From Clostridia bacterium (GTDB taxonomy: Bacteria; Bacillota_A; Clostridia; Oscillospirales; CAG-382), in assembly GCA_017517985.1 (NCBI GenBank), contig JAFWWX010000088.1, forward strand, positions 1-7,319: a stretch of 7,319 nucleotides of DNA, written 5' to 3'. Both the position numbers and the translations under genes were made by a program. Shown here piece after piece: positions 1 through 5,235 of this stretch (positions are counted from its first letter, which is position 1; every line of letters begins with the position of its first letter). The notes under the pieces were generated by a model that worked only from the letters and a program-made list of their open reading frames with translations, had not been told where the DNA came from and did no database searches.

Positions 1-87
1 AATAGTGTTGGTTTTAATACTATTTGACTGTTCTTCATCTGCGCCAACAGATGTAATCGGAGCAGTCATTTCTTTTTTGGTGTTCAT
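1..87 (-). CDS. N-terminus of an unidentified element gene (runs off the left edge)
   Basis: An ATG at 87-85 overlaps the stop of the MobC-like gene by one base (TAATG). It is preceded by a strong AAGGAGG site seven bases upstream, so this is a real, translationally coupled start even though only 29 codons are in the window. The visible peptide begins MNTKKEMTAPITSVGADEEQ and is polar, acidic and probably disordered, with no signal peptide or recognisable domain. Its place after a MobC-like gene would suit a replication or mobilization protein such as an ATPase/primase or a relaxase accessory protein, but that is position-based inference only. Confidence 0.7.
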   Translation of the reverse strand, partial: MNTKKEMTAPITSVGADEEQSNSIKTNTI

Positions 88-407
88 TACTCGCCCTCCT
101 TTAAGCCTTGCAGAGTTAAGGTAATCAACTGAATTGTTTGCAGTAATTCCTCTGTCACATTATCGTTTTCGATACGCTTCAACTCGGTTAATACATTCTG
201 CAATTCATCTTTGAGTGCCTTATATACTCTCGGATTTCCCACCACAACAATGTCTTGACATAAACATCTGCGATAGCAATATTCTTGTTTCGGTAGTCCC
301 GATAACTTTACTGCCTTGTTTATTAGTTCGTTTTCTTCGGCTGATACCCGAAACCCTACTGTGATATTTCTCCATCTTTTTTGGCTATCTAAATTTTTAG
401 CTGACAT
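87..407 (-). CDS. MobC-like ribbon-helix-helix plasmid mobilization protein
   Basis: A 106-residue protein. Residues 13-22 (RNITVGFRVS) form the N-terminal strand of a ribbon-helix-helix fold. Helix A spans about 22-37, a turn with LPK follows, and helix B is about 40-52 (EYCYRRCLCQD). Residues 62-104 are helical with heptad-like leucines and may mediate oligomerization. This is the layout of MobC/relaxosome accessory proteins, which bind near oriT and help the relaxase nick. Start choice: an ATG at 416 sits directly against the AAGGAG site (417-422) with no spacing, whereas the ATG at 405-407 has nine bases of spacing and is preferred. The gene overlaps the end of the integrase gene by 11 bases and its stop overlaps the next start, so it is the third cistron of a tightly coupled operon. 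Two cysteines in helix B (CYRRCLC) are notable but no metal role can be shown. Confidence 0.75.
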   Translation of the reverse strand: MSAKNLDSQKRWRNITVGFRVSAEENELINKAVKLSGLPKQEYCYRRCLCQDIVVVGNPRVYKALKDELQNVLTELKRIENDNVTEELLQTIQLITLTLQGLKEGE

Positions 408-1488
408 TTTCTTCATCTCCTTTTCTGATTGTGCTTAATTTATCTGCCATTTCCGTTTGTGTTGTCGGAAACAGATGTGCATATCGGTATGTTATATCAA
501 TGCTTTCGTGTCCTACTCGGTCAGCAATGGCAACCGCTGAAAATCCCATTTCTATTAAAAGGGAAATATGCGAATGACGAATATCGTGTATCCTTATGCG
601 TTTAACCCCTGCTGCCTTTGCTCCCCTTGTCATTTCGTGATGAAGATAACTTTTTGTTATTTCAAACATTCTTTCATCAGGCTTGATGTGGTAAAGCTGT
701 TTGATATAATCTTGTATTTCTTCACCGAGAAAATCGGGCATTTTGACAACTCGATTGCTCTTTGGTGTTTTCGGGTCTGTTATCACATCTCGTCTGTCAA
801 AACGCTGATATGATTTTGTAATTGCAACCGTACATTTTTCAAAATCGAAATCTGACGGTGTTAATGCTAATAACTCGCCCTCACGAATACCGCACCAATA
901 TAATATTTCAAAGGCATAATATGAAACAGGCTTATCCATAACCGCCTCTGCAAACTTTTTATATTCCTCTTGTGTCCAAAACTGCATTTCTTTGTTCTTT
1001 TCCTTACCCATATTACCGACTTTTGCTGCCGGATTTGAAGATAATCCGTAAAACCTTACTGCGTGATTGAAAATTGCACTTAATTGATTGTGAAGCGTTT
1101 TAAGATATACAGGGGAATATTTTTTGTTATCACTCTTAACGGAATTTATCATTTCATTTTGCCAAGCAATAATATCCTTTGGCTCAATTTCACACATCTT
1201 TCTGTTCTTGAAATATGGTAAAATCTTTGTTCGCATTATATGCTCCTTTGTGTGCCAAGTGTTTTCTTTAATACGGCTTTTCATATCTTCCGTATATGTA
1301 TCAACGAAGCTCGCAAAGGTCATATCCAAATCAGCCTTTGTTTTATTAAGCTGCTCCCGTTCCCAAGCCTGTGCTTCTCTTTTGGTAGCAAAGCCACGCT
1401 TTTGTGATTGTCTGCGTTCACCCTTCCAATCAGTGTAGCGATATATAACTCGCCAAGTATTTGTTTTTTCTTCCTTGTAAACTGCCAT
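397..1488 (-). CDS. int: Tyrosine recombinase / integrase of the element
   Basis: A 363-residue site-specific recombinase of the Tn916/lambda integrase type. Residues about 5-50 (WRVIYRYTDWKGERR, then GFATKREAQAWE) form the small three-stranded arm-binding domain. Residues about 57-155 form the SAM-like core-binding domain and 170-355 the catalytic domain. The full catalytic set is present: R202 (GIREGELL), K243 (TPKSNRVV), H301 and R304 (HDIRHSH), H327 (GHES) and the nucleophile Y336 (TYRYAHLF). It is full length, so likely active in integration and, with the excisionase, excision. The ATG lies three bases after the stop of the excisionase-like gene. Its AAAGGA site (1500-1505) is 11 bases away, somewhat long, so coupling to the upstream gene probably helps. 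The substrate is inferred to be the guaA 3' end next to it. Confidence 0.95.
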   Translation of the reverse strand: MAVYKEEKTNTWRVIYRYTDWKGERRQSQKRGFATKREAQAWEREQLNKTKADLDMTFASFVDTYTEDMKSRIKENTWHTKEHIMRTKILPYFKNRKMCEIEPKDIIAWQNEMINSVKSDNKKYSPVYLKTLHNQLSAIFNHAVRFYGLSSNPAAKVGNMGKEKNKEMQFWTQEEYKKFAEAVMDKPVSYYAFEILYWCGIREGELLALTPSDFDFEKCTVAITKSYQRFDRRDVITDPKTPKSNRVVKMPDFLGEEIQDYIKQLYHIKPDERMFEITKSYLHHEMTRGAKAAGVKRIRIHDIRHSHISLLIEMGFSAVAIADRVGHESIDITYRYAHLFPTTQTEMADKLSTIRKGDEENVS

Positions 1489-1491
1489 ATT

Positions 1492-1695
1492 TTACTCATT
1501 CCTTTCATCATATTTATCTGTGCCATAGCACGCTTTTTCTAAAAAATATCTTCTGTTGATACGCCCTGAAACCACCAAAAAGCCTTTTTCCTTTAACTCT
1601 GCGTTAAGGCTTCTGACAATTTTATATGCGTATGATTTTGATACGCCGAGAATTTCGGCAACATCTTCTACTTTAAGAAAAGTGTTATTTGCCAT
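1492..1695 (-). CDS. Excisionase-like small HTH DNA-binding protein
   Basis: A 67-residue basic protein. Residues about 8-33 (KVEDVAEILGVSKSYAYKIV) form a MerR/Xis-type helix-turn-helix, followed by a basic stretch and a beta-hairpin wing (FLVVSGRINRRYF). This is the usual form of the small directionality factor encoded just before the integrase in Firmicutes elements, so a role in excision is likely; regulation of int is the alternative. Start choice: a GTG at 1704 overlaps the ribosome binding site AAGGAGG (1704-1710). The ATG at 1693-1695, eight bases downstream, is the proper start. It is the first cistron of the leftward operon and is only three bases from int. Confidence 0.82.
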   Translation of the reverse strand: MANNTFLKVEDVAEILGVSKSYAYKIVRSLNAELKEKGFLVVSGRINRRYFLEKACYGTDKYDERNE

Positions 1696-1721
1696 ATTTT
1701 TCACCTCCTTGTGCGATAAAT

Positions 1722-1737
1722 TAAACTTATATGTTTA
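1722..1737. promoter_or_regulatory. Operator 1, palindrome TAAACT-TATA-TGTTTA
   Basis: A 16-bp near-perfect inverted repeat, with outer bases extending the symmetry to TTAAAC...GTTTAA (1721-1738). It lies just downstream of the predicted transcription start of the xis-int-mob promoter, where a bound repressor would block escape or elongation. It is one of four related sites; binding by the adjacent Xre protein is inferred. Confidence 0.75.
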
Positions 1738-1748
1738 AGTCCAATATC

Positions 1749-1777
1749 ATTATACTAAACATTTTTGTTTATGTCAA
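1749..1777 (-). promoter_or_regulatory. Perfect consensus sigma-A promoter for the xis-int-mob operon
   Basis: On the minus strand TTGACA (1777-1772) and TATAAT (1754-1749) are separated by exactly 17 bases, an exact match to the vegetative consensus. Predicted transcription start is near 1742, giving a leader of about 47 nt before the excisionase start. The spacer is wholly occupied by a palindromic operator (1756-1771). The operon would therefore be strongly expressed unless repressed. Confidence 0.88.
1756..1771. promoter_or_regulatory. Operator 2, palindrome TAAACA-TTTT-TGTTTA
   Basis: Perfect 6-bp inverted half sites around a 4-bp centre, filling the 17-bp spacer between the -35 and -10 boxes of the leftward promoter. 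A bound repressor here would exclude RNA polymerase directly. Confidence 0.8.
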
Positions 1778-1796
1778 GTGGTTTTTGAAAAAATAT

Positions 1797-1812
1797 TAAA
1801 CTTTTTTGTTTA
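1797..1812. promoter_or_regulatory. Operator 3, palindrome TAAACT-TTTT-TGTTTA
   Basis: Same motif as the other sites, with one mismatch between half sites. It lies between the two divergent -35 boxes, seven bases before the -35 of the repressor promoter. It could serve either repression or activation of the rightward promoter. Confidence 0.75.
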
Positions 1813-1819
1813 TATTATC

Positions 1820-1849
1820 TTGACAAACACTAAACATATATGTTATACT
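1820..1849 (+). promoter_or_regulatory. Promoter of the Xre repressor gene
   Basis: TTGACA (1820-1825) and TATACT (1844-1849) are spaced by 18 bases, a strong sigma-A type promoter. Predicted start is near 1856, giving a short leader of about 26 nt before the ATG at 1882. It is back to back with the leftward promoter, with 42 bases between the two -35 boxes. Confidence 0.82.
1831..1846. promoter_or_regulatory. Operator 4, TAAACA-TATA-TGTTAT
   Basis: The inner 12 bp (AACATATATGTT, 1833-1844) are a perfect palindrome. The right outer bases deviate exactly where they enter the -10 box of the repressor promoter (1844-1849). The site occupies that promoter's spacer, which suggests negative autoregulation of the repressor, probably at lower affinity than operator 2. 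Confidence 0.72.
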
Positions 1850-1881
1850 ACCTATAAGAAATTAAAAAGGAGCAGTAAATT

Positions 1882-2409
1882 ATGGCAATAGGTGAAAGAA
1901 TACGCTTTTTACGCAATCTTAAAGGTATGACACAAAAATGGTTAGGTATGGCAGTCGGCTTTGATGAAAAGACTGCTGATATTCGTATGGCACAATATGA
2001 ATCGGGCACAAGAACACCGAAAGAGAATTTAACAAATGACCTTGCCAAAGTGTTAGAAGTTTCTCCTGCTGCCTTAAATGTTCCCAACATTGACAGCTAT
2101 GTTGGCTTAATGCACACTCTCTTTGCATTGGAAGATATATACGGCGTAAAAATTGAAGAAACAGACGGAGATGTTTGTTTGCGTGTTGATACATCAAAAG
2201 GCAACTCTGCCGCTAATCTTCATAAAATGCTTTTTGCTTGGCTTGAAACCGCCAAAAAGTTTTATGACGGCAATATCACCAAAGAAGAATATGACGAATG
2301 GCGTTATCATTACCCCGAATTTGATACAACACAAAAATGGGTTAAAGTTCCGTCACAACAAATCAGCGATATTTTCACCGAAGCAAAAAAATCTTCTAAA
2401 AGCAAATAA
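1882..2409 (+). CDS. Xre-family (Cro/CI-type HTH) element repressor
   Basis: A 175-residue protein. Residues about 4-65 form a lambda-repressor-like HTH domain (GERIRFLRNLKGMTQKWLG, then IRMAQYESGTRTP with the usual YESG-x-R-x-P ending). A C-terminal region of about 70-150 follows (SYVGLMHTLFALEDIYGV, AWLETAKKFYDGNITKEEYDEW), resembling the tail of repressors common in gut Firmicutes elements; its function is not known to me. No LexA-type Ser-Lys protease and no HExxH metallopeptidase are visible, so self-cleavage is unlikely. The ATG follows AAGGAG (1867-1872) by nine bases. It is transcribed away from the xis-int operon and toward guaA. Inferred role: it binds the four operators and controls both its own promoter and the excision/mobilization operon. 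Activation rather than pure repression cannot be excluded. Confidence 0.88.
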   Translation: MAIGERIRFLRNLKGMTQKWLGMAVGFDEKTADIRMAQYESGTRTPKENLTNDLAKVLEVSPAALNVPNIDSYVGLMHTLFALEDIYGVKIEETDGDVCLRVDTSKGNSAANLHKMLFAWLETAKKFYDGNITKEEYDEWRYHYPEFDTTQKWVKVPSQQISDIFTEAKKSSKSK

Positions 2410-2413
2410 TCTG

Positions 2414-2441
2414 TGTCATTTTCAATAAATTAAAAATGACA
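2414..2441. repeat. Inverted repeat after the repressor gene
   Basis: A 9-bp perfect inverted repeat (TGTCATTTT and AAAATGACA) around a 10-base AT loop, starting four bases after the repressor stop codon. No T-tract follows on either strand, so it is a poor intrinsic terminator. It may be an mRNA 3'-end hairpin or a protein site near the element end. Confidence 0.45.
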
Positions 2442-2448
2442 AGACAAA

Positions 2449-2486
2449 AAGAGCTAACCGATTTTACAAAAAATCAGTTAGCTCTT
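2449..2486. terminator. Bidirectional intrinsic terminator between the repressor gene and guaA
   Basis: The arms 2449-2465 and 2470-2486 form a 17-bp stem with a single C/A mismatch and a 4-base loop (ACAA). On the minus strand the stem runs into a T-tract (CTCTTTTTG), suiting guaA transcripts entering the element. On the plus strand it is followed by the weaker TAATTATT, suiting the end of the repressor transcript. It lies on the element side, about 100 bases past the guaA stop. Confidence 0.82.
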
Positions 2487-2508
2487 AATTATTATGAATA
2501 ATACAGAT

Positions 2509-2528
2509 GTTGCCAAATCGTTGCCAAA
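2509..2528 (+). repeat. Two direct repeats GTTGCCAAA, candidate integrase arm sites
   Basis: GTTGCCAAA occurs at 2509-2517 and again at 2520-2528, an 11-base period, or about one helical turn, on the same DNA face. The pair lies 58 bases from the end of guaA, inside the element. Known: tyrosine recombinases with an N-terminal arm-binding domain bind short direct repeats of this kind inside the element ends (arm or DR2 sites). This integrase has such a domain, so the assignment fits, but binding is inferred. Confidence 0.6.
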
Positions 2529-2580
2529 ACACCTTTTAATTTTCGAAAAACCCAGTATTTATGCGGTGTTCAGCCGTTTC

Positions 2581-2610
2581 GTACATCATTCCCACTCAAT
2601 TGTGCCTATA
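2581..2610. other. Putative attachment site at the guaA 3' end
   Basis: The last codons and stop of guaA (TCATTCCCACTCAATTGTGC on the plus strand, 2586-2605) mark the chromosome-element junction. This region encodes the conserved C-terminal TIEWE, a usual core for guaA-targeting integrases. The reading frame is intact, so the element restores or preserves the gene end. The exact crossover cannot be set without the second copy, which is outside the window. Confidence 0.5.
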
Positions 2611-3566
2611 GGCTTGGGAGTGAGGTCATAGAGAACTCTGTTGATGCCCTCAACCTCAGATGTGATTCTATCTGTAATCTTATGAAGAACATCATAGGGA
2701 ATTTCTTCAATTGTTGCAGACATAGCGTCTGTTGTATTTACGGCTCTAATGATTGCAGGCCAGCCTTCGTATCTCTTTCCCTCTCTTACACCAACACTCT
2801 TGAAGTCCGGCACAGCAATAAAGTACTGCCAAACATGTGCTGCAAGTCCGCATCTATCAAATTCTTCTCTGAGAATAGCATCTGCTTCACGAAGTGCGCC
2901 CAGTCTGTCTCTTGTAATTGCACCAAGACATCTTACACCAAGTCCAGGACCAGGAAAAGGCTGTCTGTCAACCATTTCAGAAGGAAGTCCGAGAGCTCTG
3001 CCGACAACTCTTACTTCATCCTTATAAAGAAGCTTTACGGGTTCTACAAGCTCCATCTTCATTTCCTCAGGAAGACCACCTACATTGTGATGAGCCTTTA
3101 CTCCCTTACTTTCAAGGATGTCGGGATAAATTGTACCCTGCGCAAGGAAATCAATATCTGTAAGCTTTCTTGCTTCTTCATCAAATACAACAATAAATTC
3201 ATTTCCGATTATTTTACGTTTTGTTTCAGGATCTGCAACGTCCTTAAGTTTATCAAGGAATCTGTCTGTAGCATCAATATATATAAGATTTGCATCAAGT
3301 CCGTTCTTAAAAACCTCGATTACCTGTTCACTCTCGCCCTTACGCATAAGACCGTGATTTACGTGAACGCACACGAGCTGTTTTCCTATAGCCTTAATTA
3401 GAAGTGCTGCAACTACAGATGAGTCAACACCACCGGAAAGTGCGAGAAGAACTTTCTTGGAACCCACCTGTTCGCGGACAGCGGCAACCTGCTCTTCTAT
3501 AAATGCGTTTGCAAGTTCAGGGGTTGTGATTCTTACCATTGATTCAGGTCTTTTGTTTGAATCCAT
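2586..3566 (-). CDS. guaA: GMP synthase, stand-alone ATP-pyrophosphatase subunit (no glutaminase domain)
   Basis: A 326-residue protein equal to the C-terminal part of GMP synthase, which activates XMP with ATP and aminates it to GMP. The N-type ATP-PPase domain starts at about residue 20. Its P-loop is SGGVDSS (44-50). HVNHGLMRKGE (68-78), LAQGTIYPD (141-149) and the lid region HHNVGGLPEEM (159-169) follow. RQPFPGPGLGVR (201-212) opens the dimerization domain, which ends in the conserved TIEWE. Usual bacterial GuaA is about 510-525 residues with an N-terminal class I glutaminase; here that domain is wholly absent, as in two-subunit enzymes. The ATG at 3566 has AAGGAG eight bases upstream; starts farther up (to 3605) lack this. 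The gene has its own promoter. It must use free ammonia or a separate glutaminase subunit encoded elsewhere, or be a second paralog. Its 3' end serves as the element's insertion site. Confidence 0.9.
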   Translation of the reverse strand: MDSNKRPESMVRITTPELANAFIEEQVAAVREQVGSKKVLLALSGGVDSSVVAALLIKAIGKQLVCVHVNHGLMRKGESEQVIEVFKNGLDANLIYIDATDRFLDKLKDVADPETKRKIIGNEFIVVFDEEARKLTDIDFLAQGTIYPDILESKGVKAHHNVGGLPEEMKMELVEPVKLLYKDEVRVVGRALGLPSEMVDRQPFPGPGLGVRCLGAITRDRLGALREADAILREEFDRCGLAAHVWQYFIAVPDFKSVGVREGKRYEGWPAIIRAVNTTDAMSATIEEIPYDVLHKITDRITSEVEGINRVLYDLTPKPIGTIEWE

Positions 3567-3617
3567 ATTTTTTTCTCCTTTTATATGATAAAATTCATTA
3601 AACAAATTTATATTAGA

Positions 3618-3646
3618 ATTATAAACCTATTTTTACATTTATGCAA
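3618..3646 (-). promoter_or_regulatory. Promoter of guaA
   Basis: On the minus strand TTGCAT (3646-3641), a 17-base spacer and TATAAT (3623-3618). Predicted start is near 3611, giving a leader of about 45 nt, too short for a purine riboswitch. The remaining intergenic bases up to cysK (3647-3738) show no convincing terminator hairpin or gene. Confidence 0.72.
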
Positions 3647-3738
3647 GAATATTTCGTTAAAATTTTTTACAACAATGCAACAAAACAGGATATATACCTA
3701 ACATTTTTGTAATAGACCGTAAGGAATTTTTTCGACTT

Positions 3739-4665
3739 TTATTCAAAAAGCGGTGTTGAGAAATATCTCTCTGCAGTATCGGGAAGAACAGTTACAACAG
3801 TCTTTCCCTTTCCAAGCTTTTTGGCAAGCTTTATTGCAGCAGCAACATTTGTACCGCTGGAAATACCGCACATAATACCTTCCTTTGATGCAAGCTCCTT
3901 AGCTGTTTGAATGGCTTCCTCATCTTTTACAATACATATATCGTTATATATGTTTTTGTTAAGTATTTCGGGTATTATGCCATCCCCTATTCCCATCTGC
4001 AGATGAGTACCAATCGAACCACCGGATAATATCGCTGCGTGTTCAGGTTCAACCGCCCAGATTTCAATTTCAGGATTTGCTTCCTTTAGTACCTCACCGA
4101 TGCCTGTAATTGTACCCCCTGTACCAATGCCGGAGCAGAACCCATGAACAGGCTTTCCTACCTGTTCAAGTATTTCTCTTGCAGTACCGTTTCTCTGTAT
4201 TGCAGGATTTGCCGGATTTTCAAACTGCTGAGGAACAAATACATTGGAATCTTCATCTCTCATTCTGAGCGCTGTCATCAGACACTCCTCAATACAATCG
4301 CCAATATTGCCTGCATCGTGGACAAGAATTACTTCCGCTCCGTAGTGCTGCACGAGCTTTCTTCTTTCTTCACTGACAGAATCCGGCATTATAATTTTTG
4401 TCTTATATCCTCTTACCGCACCGACAAGTGCCAGTCCGATTCCCTGATTACCGCTTGTTGGTTCAACTATAACTGTATCTTTGTTTATTATTCCCGCTTT
4501 TTCCGCTTCAAGAATCATATTATATGCTGTTCTTGTTTTTATTGAACCGCCTACATTAAGTCCTTCAAATTTAACAAGTATTTCTGCACCATCACTAGGT
4601 GAAAGATGTGAAAGCCTGATTATAGGGGTATTCCCCATTGCTTCGAGAATGTTGTTAAAAACCAT
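3739..4665 (-). CDS. cysK: Cysteine synthase-family PLP enzyme (CysK/CysM-like)
   Basis: A 308-residue fold-type II PLP enzyme, close to the usual CysK length. The family makes cysteine from O-acetylserine (or O-phosphoserine) and sulfide in the cytoplasm. Seen: GNTPIIRL (11-18), the PLP lysine K43 in NVGGSIKTR, the substrate loop EPTSGNQG (68-75), the phosphate-binding loop GTGGT (181-185), GIGDGIIP (225-232), GISSGTN (267-273) and PDTAERYFST (295-304). Odd: the usual PGGSxKDR reads VGGSIKTR, TSGNTG reads TSGNQG, and the segment after NPANP reads AIQRNGTAREI instead of the usual HxxTTGPEI. Cysteine synthase is therefore the best family call, but the natural substrate may differ (another acceptor, or desulfhydrase activity). 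Start choice: the ATG at 4665 follows AAAGGA by ten bases; the upstream ATG at 4689 has no such site. No CysE gene or T-box is visible nearby. Confidence 0.85.
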   Translation of the reverse strand: MVFNNILEAMGNTPIIRLSHLSPSDGAEILVKFEGLNVGGSIKTRTAYNMILEAEKAGIINKDTVIVEPTSGNQGIGLALVGAVRGYKTKIIMPDSVSEERRKLVQHYGAEVILVHDAGNIGDCIEECLMTALRMRDEDSNVFVPQQFENPANPAIQRNGTAREILEQVGKPVHGFCSGIGTGGTITGIGEVLKEANPEIEIWAVEPEHAAILSGGSIGTHLQMGIGDGIIPEILNKNIYNDICIVKDEEAIQTAKELASKEGIMCGISSGTNVAAAIKLAKKLGKGKTVVTVLPDTAERYFSTPLFE

Positions 4666-4719
4666 TATATGTATATCCTTTCGGGGCATTATATACTTTT
4701 TTCCTGATATAACTTAAAT

Positions 4720-4748
4720 ATAATATCACATATATTGGAAAAAAGCAA
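4720..4748 (-). promoter_or_regulatory. Candidate promoter of the cysteine synthase gene
   Basis: On the minus strand TTGCTT (4748-4743), 17 bases, TATTAT (4725-4720), with a start expected near 4713 and a leader of about 48 nt. The match is moderate. The rest of the gap up to the PqqD-like gene (4749-4880) is AT-rich, with only a weak 6-bp hairpin (4819-4836) and no clear terminator. Confidence 0.42.
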
Positions 4749-4880
4749 GAAATTTTTTATAAACAACCCATATTTTTAAGAATATACTATAGTTTTATTC
4801 ATAACAGAAGTACTTTGACACATTTCTTTTAATGTGAATTATATTTAAAACCTTAATATATCATTTTCCCATAATTAATA

Positions 4881-5228
4881 TTATTTTTTAAATAATATAA
4901 ACCCGCCTTTGAATAAATAATCAAAATATACTGTAAGCCTTTCATAAAGTGGCTCTGTTTTATCTCCGAATTTTTCTTTCAAATTATCTCCTATTGAAAT
5001 TATATTTTTTATGCCGTCTATATTTTGCCAAACCGCACTTCCGATTTTATCAAGGTGAACATAACTGTACCTGGGTTTACAGAAAATAATCTGAAATAGC
5101 CAATTAGCAGTACCACGATTTGTACGGCACAGTATAACATTTCCATCTATGTCTGTGTCATAACCGATATGGTTGTTTTTTATTGGTATTTTATCAAGAT
5201 AGTTTTTTTTATTACATTTTTTATTCAT
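4881..5228 (-). CDS. PqqD-family small protein, partner of the OPT transporter
   Basis: A 115-residue protein of the PqqD family. The recognisable core is residues about 55-110: YVHLDKIGSAVWQNIDGIKN, then a helix-turn region IGDNLKEKFGDKTEPLYERL and a final FDYLFKGGFI. In PqqD proper and in RiPP recognition elements this winged-helix fold binds a leader peptide. Here no radical SAM protein or precursor peptide is next to it. Residues 20-54 (GYDTDIDGNVILCRTNRGTANWLFQIIF) carry a beta-rich extension. The gene starts seven bases after the OPT transporter stop, and its AGGAG site lies inside the last transporter codons, so the two are co-translated. Inferred role: a peptide-binding or regulatory partner of the transporter. 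It is not evidence for PQQ synthesis. Confidence 0.72.
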   Translation of the reverse strand: MNKKCNKKNYLDKIPIKNNHIGYDTDIDGNVILCRTNRGTANWLFQIIFCKPRYSYVHLDKIGSAVWQNIDGIKNIISIGDNLKEKFGDKTEPLYERLTVYFDYLFKGGFILFKK

Positions 5229-5235
5229 AGTAATA

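Larger units (their letters stand above)
1..2585. mobile_element. Right-hand end of an integrative (mobilizable) element inserted at the 3' end of guaA
   Basis: Seen: a tyrosine recombinase, an excisionase-like HTH protein, an Xre repressor and a MobC-like protein lie together directly next to the 3' end of guaA, with arm-site-like repeats between the repressor and guaA. Known: the 3' end of guaA is a recurrent integration site for genomic islands and ICEs that use tyrosine recombinases. Inferred: the element runs leftward past position 1 and its other end, with the second att copy, is outside the window. The MobC-like gene suggests transfer by mobilization or conjugation, but no relaxase or type IV secretion gene is visible here. 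The exact right border is uncertain by a few tens of bases because only one att copy can be seen. Confidence 0.8.

Noticed and set aside
568..813. Open frame on the plus strand across the integrase gene
   Set aside because: It lies antisense to a clearly functional integrase, with no family match and no ribosome site; the same holds for 1124-1438.
1320..1526. 68-residue minus-strand frame spanning the excisionase/integrase junction
   Set aside because: It overlaps both genes in another frame, and its start lacks a spaced ribosome site; both overlapped proteins have clear family signatures.
2682..3401. Long plus-strand frame (239 codons) over guaA
   Set aside because: It is antisense to the conserved GMP synthase domain and cysteine/serine rich without a domain. 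It is a shadow of guaA codon usage, as are 2749-3027 and 2918-3163.
3695..3712. AACATTTTTGT between guaA and cysK, resembling the element operators
   Set aside because: Only the central part matches; the outer half-site bases are not conserved and the site is not at a promoter. Probably chance in AT-rich DNA.
3567..3738. Possible remnant of a GuaA glutaminase domain or a purine riboswitch upstream of guaA
   Set aside because: No glutaminase motif appears in any frame, the stretch holds the guaA promoter and ribosome site, and the leader of about 45 nt is too short for a riboswitch.
4815..4845. Plus-strand TTGACA followed by a TTATAT/TATATT region, resembling a promoter
   Set aside because: It would transcribe antisense to the PqqD-like and OPT genes with no plus-strand gene downstream. 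The -10 spacing (18-19) is poor and the region is very AT-rich; a chance match is likely.
4878..4898. 9-bp hairpin at the end of the PqqD-like gene as a terminator
   Set aside because: The stem is entirely A/T and overlaps the stop codon and final coding bases; it is too weak for an intrinsic terminator.
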